Shown here: piece by piece, positions 1-7,600 of the stretch
How the letters are laid out: the number at the start of each line of letters is the position of its first letter
How positions within the stretch are numbered: the stretch's first letter is position 1
Made by a program: the position numbers and the translations under genes
The notes under the pieces: model-generated
Told to the model about the DNA's origin: nothing
The model's input: only the letters and a program-made list of their open reading frames with translations
Database searches by the model: none
DNA from: an uncultured Bacteroidota bacterium
GTDB taxonomy: Bacteria > Bacteroidota > Bacteroidia > Chitinophagales > Chitinophagaceae
DNA length: 16,967 nucleotides
Assembly: GCA_903881265.1 (NCBI GenBank)
Contig: CAIRSV010000026.1
Span: 1-16,967 of the forward strand
Direction of reading: 5' to 3'

Positions 1-731
1 AAACCTTTGAGTATTTCAGAGATCGAATTCTTACTAGTTTGAAATTTTCGTGGTACCGAAATGCCATATCCATCATCCCAAATAAAAATCGCTAGAGGAA
101 CTTGCAGCACACCTGCTGCGTTAATCGTTTCCCAAAACAAGCCTTCGCTAGTGGAAGCATCACCGATGGTTGTAAAACAAACTTCATTCCCATTCTTCGA
201 AAAGTTTGAATCATTTTTAAGCACATCTTGTGATCGATATAATTTAGAGGCAAAGGCGAGTCCCAACCCACGAACCATTTGACCGGCGGTAGGGGAAATA
301 TCTGAGCTGCAATTTTTTGATTCAGTTTGATTTTTCCAATGTCCTTGCTCGTCTAAAAATCGTGTTGCATAATGACCGTTCATTTGACGTCCAGCGCTGC
401 TTGGCTCTGCATTAACATCAGGGTTGGCATAAAGCTGAGAGAAAAAAGATTCGATAGTAGTCATACCACTAGCGAACATAAAGGTCTGATCGCGATAATA
501 ACCTGAGCGAAAATCACCTTTCTGAAACACCTTGGCCATCGCTATTTGGGCGAGTTCTTTTCCATCGCCAAAAATACCGAATTTCGCTTTTCCAGTCAAC
601 ACTTCTTTCCTCCCTAACAAACTAGCCTCCCTGCTTTGAACAGCAATTGAATAGTCGTTGATGACATCCTGCTTGAAATCTTCGAAGGAAATTTTATCTG
701 TTTGTATATTATTGGTCAATGTATTCATCAT
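1..731 (-). CDS. Thiamine-diphosphate 2-oxo acid dehydrogenase E1 component, N-terminal part (partial)
   Basis: The minus strand is open from an ATG at 731-729 (a second ATG follows at 728) to the left edge, giving about 243 residues without a stop. The protein is cut by the window edge, so its full length is unknown. It looks like the E1 component of a branched-chain or other 2-oxo acid dehydrogenase, which decarboxylates the 2-oxo acid with thiamine diphosphate and passes the acyl group to the E2 lipoyl domain. Visible family motifs are FRSGYYRDQTFMFASG (around residues 70-85), SSAGRQMNGHYATR, SPTAGQMVRGLGLA and the cofactor-binding segment IGDASTSEGLFWETINAAG starting near residue 189, followed by IWDDGYGISVPRKFQT. 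In Bacteroidota this family is often a single chain with alpha and beta parts fused; only the alpha-like part is visible here, so fusion is an inference. The substrate cannot be fixed from this fragment. Confidence 0.88.
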   Translation of the reverse strand, partial: MMNTLTNNIQTDKISFEDFKQDVINDYSIAVQSREASLLGRKEVLTGKAKFGIFGDGKELAQIAMAKVFQKGDFRSGYYRDQTFMFASGMTTIESFFSQLYANPDVNAEPSSAGRQMNGHYATRFLDEQGHWKNQTESKNCSSDISPTAGQMVRGLGLAFASKLYRSQDVLKNDSNFSKNGNEVCFTTIGDASTSEGLFWETINAAGVLQVPLAIFIWDDGYGISVPRKFQTSKNSISEILKG

Positions 732-760
732 GCTTCGCTGTTGTGTGGAGTTAAAGTGTG

Positions 761-793
761 CAAAAATAATATTCTATTGCTTCTATTCACAAA
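761..793 (-). promoter_or_regulatory. Candidate Bacteroidota promoter for the E1 gene
   Basis: Read on the minus strand, TATTTTTG (768-761) matches the Bacteroidota -7 consensus TAnnTTTG, and TTTG (793-790) lies 21 bases upstream of it, within the usual spacing for the -33 element. The start codon is about 30 bases downstream at 731. Motifs were matched by eye only, and the region is AT-rich, so chance matches are possible. Confidence 0.5.
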
Positions 794-857
794 ATATTTA
801 TGTTTTAAAAGACAATGTTAACGGGCTTGCGGTTAACTATGACTTAACGGAGAAAAA

Positions 858-887
858 TTTGTGCAATAATTTTTTTGGCTACTTTTG
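858..887 (+). promoter_or_regulatory. Candidate Bacteroidota promoter for the DUF1573 gene cluster
   Basis: TTTG (858-861) and TACTTTTG (880-887) fit the -33 TTTG and -7 TAnnTTTG elements of the Bacteroidota primary sigma factor, with an 18-base spacer. The first DUF1573 start codon is 25 bases downstream at 913. Together with the opposing promoter at 761-793 this makes 732-912 a divergent control region. There is no other gene in it. Confidence 0.55.
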
Positions 888-912
888 GCTCTACATAAAA
901 TAAGATTAGAAA

Positions 913-1434
913 ATGAAAAAATCATTCATTCTGTTTAGCGCAATTGCTTTGATGAGTAGCACAATGATTGCTCAAAAACCATCAGATAAACAAGGAGCTA
1001 CTAAAACAGCTGTCAACGCTGATCCTCAAGCAGCCAAAAATGGTGCAGCAGTTCAGTCGCCTTCCTCTCAGCAAAACGCTGATCTTAGTATGAAATTTAA
1101 AAACGAAGAGCATTCGTTTGGTAATATGCCTGAAGGCCCTTCAGTCAGTTATGATTTTGAATTCACCAATATTAGTAAAGAGCCAATCGTATTAAGCAAT
1201 GTACAGGCTTCATGTGGTTGCACAACGCCAACTTGGCCAAAAGAACCAATTGCACCCGGCAAGACCTCAAAAATTACAGCTACATATAATACACAAGGTC
1301 GTCCTGGACCTTTCACAAAAACAATTACAGTGACTTCAAATGTTGGTAGTAAGGTATTGAAAATTTCAGGAACTGTTGAAAAGGCGCCTGAATCATCAGT
1401 ACCAACGAACAATTCTAGCATCATGAAGCATTAA
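913..1434 (+). CDS. Exported DUF1573 domain protein, copy 1
   Basis: A 173-residue protein with an N-terminal signal peptide (basic MKK, hydrophobic core to about residue 19, likely signal peptidase I cleavage after AQ at 20-21). A low-complexity linker rich in Ala, Gln, Lys and Ser spans about 22-56, and one DUF1573 domain about 60-155. The domain shows the family hallmarks HSFGNMPEGPSVSYDFEF (68-85), the Cys-Gly-Cys motif in ASCGCTTPTW (99-108), the EPIAPGKTSKI loop, and a final strand ending in ISGTVEK. DUF1573 is predicted to be an Ig-like beta sandwich in the periplasm or at the surface; its biochemical role is not established. The start is supported by the signal peptide and by a promoter-like sequence 25 bases upstream. 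Two paralogues follow on the same strand. Confidence 0.93.
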   Translation: MKKSFILFSAIALMSSTMIAQKPSDKQGATKTAVNADPQAAKNGAAVQSPSSQQNADLSMKFKNEEHSFGNMPEGPSVSYDFEFTNISKEPIVLSNVQASCGCTTPTWPKEPIAPGKTSKITATYNTQGRPGPFTKTITVTSNVGSKVLKISGTVEKAPESSVPTNNSSIMKH

Positions 1435-1479
1435 TCCAACCATTGTTATTAATTAACTCTTACATAAAAAATTAAAAAA

Positions 1480-1974
1480 ATGAAAAAAACAATTGTATTA
1501 TTCAGCACATTGGCTTTAATCAGCTTATCGAGCGTTGCTCAAAACAAAGACGTTAAACAACCTACTGACAAGGCTCAGGTTGTTGCCACACCTGCGGCAC
1601 CCGCAGCACCCGCTCAAAATCCTGATTTAAGCATTAAGTTTAATCAAGAAGATCATAACTTCGGTAACGTTCCTGAAGGTCCATCAGTAAGCTATGATTT
1701 TGAATTCAAGAACATCGGCAAAGTGCCAATTATTTTCAGTGATGTACATGGTTCATGTGGTTGCACAGTTCCTGTATGGCCTAAAGAACCAATCTTACCT
1801 GGTAAATCATCTAAGATTGCTGTTACTTATTCAACTCAAGGTCGTCAAGGACAAATCAATAAGACTGTGACTGTGACTTCAAATATTGGAACAAAAATTT
1901 TAAAAATCAGCGGTAATGTTGACAAGGCTGATCCTGCTGCAACACCAACAGATACTAAGCAACCAGCTCACTAA
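1480..1974 (+). CDS. Exported DUF1573 domain protein, copy 2
   Basis: A 164-residue paralogue of the preceding gene, 45 bases downstream. The signal peptide is very similar to copy 1 (MKKTIVLFS..., cleavage after VAQ near residue 21). It is followed by an Ala/Pro-rich linker (about 36-47) and the DUF1573 domain (about 50-148) with DHNFGNVPEGPSVSYDFEF and the Cys-Gly-Cys motif at residues 93-95 (GSCGCTVPVW). It shares long identical runs with copy 1, for example PEGPSVSYDFEF and the KILKISG-type final strand, which points to tandem duplication. The linker differs most. No terminator is seen before it, so it is probably co-transcribed with copy 1. Function is unknown beyond export and the fold class. 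Confidence 0.93.
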   Translation: MKKTIVLFSTLALISLSSVAQNKDVKQPTDKAQVVATPAAPAAPAQNPDLSIKFNQEDHNFGNVPEGPSVSYDFEFKNIGKVPIIFSDVHGSCGCTVPVWPKEPILPGKSSKIAVTYSTQGRQGQINKTVTVTSNIGTKILKISGNVDKADPAATPTDTKQPAH

Positions 1975-1993
1975 TAAATTAAAACTCGTCGTA

Positions 1994-2431
1994 ATGAAAA
2001 ACATCTTCTCTTTTATTGTTTTATTGACCTTGTCAATCAGTGGTTTTTCTCAAAACAACCGCCCTACTGCACCTGTTTTTAAATTTGTTGAAGAAACGCA
2101 TAATTTCGGAACGTTGAAAGAAGGTGCCGAAGCTTCGTATGACTTTATGTTTACAAATGCAGGGAAAGAACCGTTGATTATTCAAGATTGCAAGGCTTCC
2201 TGCGGATGTACAACACCTGAATGGACAAAGGCGCCTATATTACCTGGCCAATCAGGAAAAATCAATGTCAAATACGATACAAAGGGACGTCCAGGTTCAT
2301 TTAATAAATCAATCTATATTGCTTCCAATGCGAAGAGTAAAGAGAAGAGATATGAAATAATAATCACAGGAAATGTCATAGCTTCTGGCGAAAAAGAAAC
2401 GCCTTCTAAATCTCCAGAACCAAAACATTAG
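1994..2431 (+). CDS. Exported DUF1573 domain protein, copy 3
   Basis: A 145-residue protein, the most diverged of the three tandem DUF1573 copies. I place the start at the ATG at 1994, 19 bases after the previous stop, because translation from it begins directly with a signal peptide (MKNIFSFIVLL..., cleavage after FSQ near residue 20). An ATG at 1916 in the same frame would overlap copy 2 by 59 bases and bury that signal peptide. It lacks the long linker: only about 6 residues separate the signal peptide from the domain (about 27-130). The domain has THNFGTLKEGAEASYDF and Cys-Gly-Cys at residues 70-72, with an additional Cys at 66. The charged tail GEKETPSKSPEPKH follows. A strong terminator lies just downstream, so it is probably the last gene of the transcript. 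Confidence 0.92.
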   Translation: MKNIFSFIVLLTLSISGFSQNNRPTAPVFKFVEETHNFGTLKEGAEASYDFMFTNAGKEPLIIQDCKASCGCTTPEWTKAPILPGQSGKINVKYDTKGRPGSFNKSIYIASNAKSKEKRYEIIITGNVIASGEKETPSKSPEPKH

Positions 2432-2452
2432 AATTTTCATTGTTATGATAGT

Positions 2453-2483
2453 AAAGACTACGAGAAATCGTAGTCTTTTTTTT
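2453..2483 (+). terminator. Rho-independent terminator after the DUF1573 cluster
   Basis: A perfect 11-bp stem pairs 2453-2463 with 2468-2478 around a GAAA loop (2464-2467), and a run of eight T follows (2476-2483, partly in the stem). It lies 22 bases after the stop of the third DUF1573 gene and just before the next start codon at 2507. Confidence 0.92.
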
Positions 2484-2506
2484 ACCTATCTTAGCAACCT
2501 CAAGGC

Positions 2507-3742
2507 ATGAATACTTCCCTTTACATCTCACGCAGACTAGCACTGAATGAAAAAAAAACATTCTCAGGATTTATTATCCGTATTGCTATCATGGCAGTGA
2601 CTTTGAGCATTGCAATAATGATTATTGGAAGTTCGATTACAAGAGGCTATCAGGAAGTGATTCAACATAAATTTTACGACTGTTGGGGCCATATTCATGT
2701 CACCAATTTTCTCGCCGATCCATCAAATATAAATAATGGCGAAACCTTCGAGTATGATTCCTCACTTGTGCGCAATATGCAACATGTTTCGGGCGTTAAG
2801 TCGGTAAGCGCTTACACCATGCAATCTGCGATTATTAAAACGTCAACAGAAATAGAAGGCGTGCTATTGAAAGGCGTATCTAAAAACAATGGAGAAAACA
2901 CGGATAAAAAATATCTGTTAGAAGGTTCTTCAATCGTGTATAATGATAGTAACTATTCAAGTGATTTGCTGATTTCCAAAAACACAGCCACGAAACTTAA
3001 GTTAAAGACAGGCAGCAATGCCATTCTTTATTTCATGAGTAATTCAGCCAATCAACCAAAGGCACGGAAAATTAGAATAGCTGGCATTTACCAAACAGGC
3101 CTAGAAGAATATGATAATAACATTGCAATTTGCGACGCGTCACTGATCAATCATATCAATCAGAAAAGTGCAGGCAGCATCCACGGATATGAAATTTATG
3201 TGACGGATAAAAATGACCGAAGCCTCATCGAGAAAACACTTTTTGATACCTATGTAAAACCACCGCTTCAAACATACCTGATCGACAAACGATTTGAAAA
3301 TATATTTTCATGGTTGAATATGATGAAAATGAATGAGCGCATTATTCTATTCATTATGTTGATTATTGCCATTATCAATATGGTGACCGCCTTACTGATT
3401 TTAGTATTGGAGCGAACTCAGATGGTAGGGATTTTAAAATCGTTGGGTATGCCAAATTTCAACATTCAAAAAGTATTTATTTATTCAAGTATGTATATCC
3501 TTTGCATGGGTATGATGGCCGGCACTCTGTTAGGAACAGGACTTTGTCTGCTTCAACAAAAATTTGGATTCCTTCATCTTGATGAGCAAATCTATTATGT
3601 AAAAACAGTCCCGGTTTTATTGGATGCCATGAATATCCTTACGATAAATTGCATTGCTTTTTTCATTTGCTCGATCTTATTGATCATCCCTTCAATGATT
3701 GTTAAAACCATTTCACCAACTAACGCACTGAAATTTAATTGA
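2507..3742 (+). CDS. LolC/LolE-type ABC transporter permease (FtsX family)
   Basis: A 411-residue inner-membrane protein with the LolC/E-MacB topology: one transmembrane helix near the N-terminus (about 21-45), a large periplasmic domain (about 50-275) and three C-terminal helices (about 279-302, 323-351, 375-398). The cytoplasmic loop ERTQMVGILKSLGMPNFNIQ after helix 2 is the typical FtsX-domain coupling segment that contacts the ATPase, and the end TISPTNALKF matches the family's C-terminus. LolC/E proteins use an ATPase partner (LolD) to extract lipoproteins from the inner membrane. No ATPase gene is next to it, which is common in Bacteroidota, so the partner must be elsewhere. The exact substrate is inferred only from the family. 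The start ATG lies 23 bases after the DUF1573 terminator. The stop overlaps the next gene by four bases. Confidence 0.88.
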   Translation: MNTSLYISRRLALNEKKTFSGFIIRIAIMAVTLSIAIMIIGSSITRGYQEVIQHKFYDCWGHIHVTNFLADPSNINNGETFEYDSSLVRNMQHVSGVKSVSAYTMQSAIIKTSTEIEGVLLKGVSKNNGENTDKKYLLEGSSIVYNDSNYSSDLLISKNTATKLKLKTGSNAILYFMSNSANQPKARKIRIAGIYQTGLEEYDNNIAICDASLINHINQKSAGSIHGYEIYVTDKNDRSLIEKTLFDTYVKPPLQTYLIDKRFENIFSWLNMMKMNERIILFIMLIIAIINMVTALLILVLERTQMVGILKSLGMPNFNIQKVFIYSSMYILCMGMMAGTLLGTGLCLLQQKFGFLHLDEQIYYVKTVPVLLDAMNILTINCIAFFICSILLIIPSMIVKTISPTNALKFN

Positions 3743-4653
3743 GTTTCAAAGAATCATATATCCAATACTGCCAATTCAACGAGGTGCCGTTGTTTTTTCA
3801 ACCCTATTGGTTGGACAATGCAGACTATTCGTGGGATGTATGTTTTTCCGAGACCGATTCATATCATGCTTATTTTGTCTATTTTATTGAAAAAAAATGG
3901 TTTCACACATTTATCCGAAACCCACACCTAACGCCTTATTCAGGTCTATTATGCTGTGAAGACAATATTCCCGAAGCGATAAAGAAAGTTCTAATAGAAT
4001 CACTCGTTGCTCAATTACCGTCCTTTGACGTATGTGCTATTGATCTATTTTGGCAACTGCATCTACCAAGCACAGTAACGAACGTCGATGTGTTTGTACG
4101 ACGCACTAACCTACTTCCGCTCCAAGATCCTCTTGCCATCTATCAACAATTTAAACCATCATTAAAGCGGCAAATAAAAAAAGCTGAACGTGCGTTAACA
4201 ATATTCGAAGCGGATGATATCAACTTATTTTATGCCCTCCATCAGAAAACATTCGTAAAGCAACACAAACAGGTTCAGATTCCGTTAAGCGTATATCAAC
4301 GATATTGGGAATGCTGTAAAAAACACAACTGCGGCAACTTGCTCTTTATAAAGGATAGCGATGATCGCATTCATGCAACCTTGTTTCTTGTGTATGATAA
4401 TTCTATTTCGTATTACCTCGCAGGCGGCACAGATGCAAGCTTTTATGGAAGCGGCGCTATGAGTTTATTGATGTGGCATGCGATTCAACGAAGTAAAGAC
4501 TTGGGAAAGAAAACATTCGACTTTGAGGGAAGTATGCTTCCAAATGTCAATGCATTTTTCAGCACATTCAGTCCTATTGAAACGTCCTATTTACAATTGA
4601 AAAAGGTCCATTCAATCTTGTATAAAATACTAAAAGGTAACAAGGCTGACTAG
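3739..4653 (+). CDS. FemAB/GNAT-like acyl- or aminoacyl-transferase
   Basis: A 304-residue soluble protein of the GNAT-fold group that includes FemAB-type peptidoglycan bridge enzymes and Acetyltransf_6 proteins. The N-terminal segment YIQYCQFNEVPLFFQPYWLD is characteristic of this group in Bacteroidota. The acyltransferase part covers about residues 135-290, with FKPSLKRQIKKAER, the central YYLAGGTDASFYGSGAMSLLMW strand-helix, and TFDFEGSMLPNVNAFFSTF near the end. The start is TTG at 3739-3741, overlapping the permease stop (TTGA). No in-frame ATG exists until far into the domain, and family similarity begins within the first ten codons, so the TTG start is well supported. The overlap suggests translational coupling to the permease. 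Substrate unknown: peptidoglycan peptides, a polysaccharide or a lipid are all possible. The stop overlaps the convergent porU2-like stop. Confidence 0.82.
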   Translation: MSFKESYIQYCQFNEVPLFFQPYWLDNADYSWDVCFSETDSYHAYFVYFIEKKWFHTFIRNPHLTPYSGLLCCEDNIPEAIKKVLIESLVAQLPSFDVCAIDLFWQLHLPSTVTNVDVFVRRTNLLPLQDPLAIYQQFKPSLKRQIKKAERALTIFEADDINLFYALHQKTFVKQHKQVQIPLSVYQRYWECCKKHNCGNLLFIKDSDDRIHATLFLVYDNSISYYLAGGTDASFYGSGAMSLLMWHAIQRSKDLGKKTFDFEGSMLPNVNAFFSTFSPIETSYLQLKKVHSILYKILKGNKAD

Positions 4654-7600
4654 CGCATGATATACAACTTACCAAATCCCTTTTCGATCCATTTGTCGGC
4701 ATTCTGAGAATTGCTTCGCTTATAATGCTCTAGTTGCTCACCGTGTAAATTTGACACCACTCTATACAGGTACACACCGTTCCCTAGAGGCTGTCCAAAC
4801 TGATCATCGCCCTTCCATTTGTATTCAGTAATATTTGTTCCGATATGTAAAGGTCCCAAATCAGATTTCAATATTTCTTTTACAATCTTACCACTCGGAG
4901 AAAGTATCTGTATTTTTAAATTACTCGGCAATTCTGAGCCGGTGATCGTAAATACAAATTGTGTTGACGTTGTGAATGGATTTGGATAATTCACAACCGA
5001 TGAAATCGCAGGCTTGTTGACCACTTCGAAACCTACTTTATAGGCATAGTTACCCGAAATATTACCAGCCTTATCTTTGGCTTTTACAATTAATAGATAA
5101 TCATTTCCATCGATGGTAAAGCTTGGTCTGAATTCTAACCTAGCCAAATTTTTAGCTTTTCCATCTGATAAATTAGCAGGAATAAATTTCAAGACTGTCC
5201 CATCAAAAGGGATATAATGTTCAGCAGTAGAATTATCGCCTGGGTATCGCAAATAAACTTCAGCCAGCGAGGTATCATCAATCGCTAAAAACTTATTCTC
5301 ATCCCTCAGCGTGATAGTAATAAATGGTTTCGCTGAGACAATATCTTTTTCCATAATATGCACGCCATCAAATGTGACATCAATCAATGGATTCTGTTTA
5401 TCAGGTACTACATAATTATTCAGAAAGCCAATATTATTCGGATGATATTGTTCGATCTGATCGTTATTGGGGTTTGCTTCGACCACTAGAAGATTACTCC
5501 CAGGAATATCTGCCGAGCTTATATCCATTACTGCATGAATGGTATCAAGCGCTGCGATTGGGGAATAACGTTTGGTACCAACAGTTTTTCGAATCTTATT
5601 TCTGTCAATGACATCATATTTTATAAGCATGCTGTCCATTGGAATCTCAGTTAAGTTTTCAACAGCAACCTCTATCCTTGTTTTTTGTCCTTGCGTGACC
5701 GAATCTGTATACACTAAATACCTATTAGGATTCAACGCTGCTTCAGGTGCTAATTGATATAAAACCCTCCAATAAGCTACCTGCTGAGGTGTGGTAAAAT
5801 TATTATCACGGTTCACCATCTTAAGTTTTAAAAATGGATACATCGTTTCATCGATGAAGGATAAGGATGTATCACCACGAACACTCGCAAGCAACGTTTC
5901 AGTATTATTCAAATCGACGCCATAGATATCAACGAGCACAGAATCGCCAATACCAGGATCAGTTGAGAAGCCTTGTCGTAAAAATGAATTCCATTTCTTT
6001 GCTGGTCCGATTTTAGTGCCAAGCATGTCACCTTCATATAAATAGGTGACAAAATTAAATTCTCTAGTCAATACTTTTGTACTATCCGCTTCGACAGCCT
6101 GACTAACAGAACTTACTACATTTTTCTTGGCAAAAAATATCATAGGCCTGTTCTTGTAAAACGAATCAATCATGGTAAACCCAAGATTATACAGCTTATG
6201 ATATAATGAATTATTGGATCCGTACATTGTCGTATCCGCTTTCCACTGCTTAATAAATGTTTTGTTTATGCTGCCGCAATTTGAACCTGTGCAAAGCCTT
6301 GGCTGCACCATCATATAAAAGCCATCAGGTATTGAATCAATAAAATCCATGATACGCTTTCTGGATGCTGCATTTAGAAAACTAAATTCGAAAAAAGGAT
6401 CATCCAAACTATCTGTTCGACAGGGCATATAACTACCAAAACGCCCCGATGATCCAACGACATCGTTCTTCCATAAAGCCCCATTTAAAGTATCAATAAC
6501 GACAAACTGCAGACTGGAATAACCCGGATAGGGATCGCATCCATCAGAATACAACTCCGCACCATTCATCTTGACCCTATAATCGGGCCATTGATAATAA
6601 TACGGTGCCGGCGAATACAAACACACATTCTGCACCTGCAGTTTTTTATTTGTTCCGACAAACACAAATTTACGATTAGCCGAATCTAAATACATATTCG
6701 TGTAGGCATTCTTCTGATATTGATAATAATGACTTTGATTCCACCCAGGAGAACTTCCATTGATATAAATAAATGAACTATACGACCATTTATATTTCGG
6801 ATTTGCAGCTGATGTATCCATGGCTGTGCGCCAATAATAAACTGTGCTATCGCGAAGTGTAATCGGTGGTTGCCATTTGATCACACCGCCTTTTTCGGTA
6901 ATGGAAGTCGAAGTCAATAATGGACTATTAAATTTTTCTGTCGTATCAATCTGAATCAGATAAGTGTGCAACGGCGCAAATGGATTCAATGTAGAACCTT
7001 TCAATACTACGTTTTGCTGACTCACAATGCCAAACTCATGCGGATAGACAGGCACCAAATCATCATTATAAATAGTAAAGACATGTCTAATCGAATTATT
7101 ATTCTCTGAAATTTCGTCAATAAATCCTTCTTGATCTAATTGTATATCAATTGCATTATCACCTATCGATACAGTACCCAAGATCGGCACTCGCAAACGT
7201 ATTGTATCAGAAAAAGCAAGTCCGGGATATTTCTTATTGAGTAATACATAGTCAGTTCCATTTGGCAATGTGCGTTTGATATAGACACTCAATGAATCTT
7301 TGGTATATTTTCCTAAATTAAAAATGACAACTTGTACATCAAATGAATCAAGATTCGTTGTCAGATTCAGCTGCTTGAACGTCAACCCTTTTTCTTCTAC
7401 GGCATAATCAGGTTTGGGAAAAGAATATAATTTTGTTGCCGGGTCGCCGTCAAGAATGATTTGTTCGGCGTGCTGACGCAACATACCATCAGCCGCAAGA
7501 TTAAGTGAGGAAATGTTAGCTACCAACTGCTCTCCGATTGTTTTGCCATACGACGTAACGCTAACCTGTTTGTAAAGTGAATCGGTGTAAGTTGATAGTC

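Noticed and set aside
658..903. Plus-strand open frame of 81 codons across the divergent region
   Set aside because: It overlaps the start of the E1 gene antisense, covers both candidate promoters and has no recognisable protein features.
1916..1993. Upstream in-frame ATG extending the third DUF1573 gene by 26 residues
   Set aside because: It would overlap the second gene by 59 bases and place the clear signal peptide inside the protein; the ATG at 1994 is a better start.
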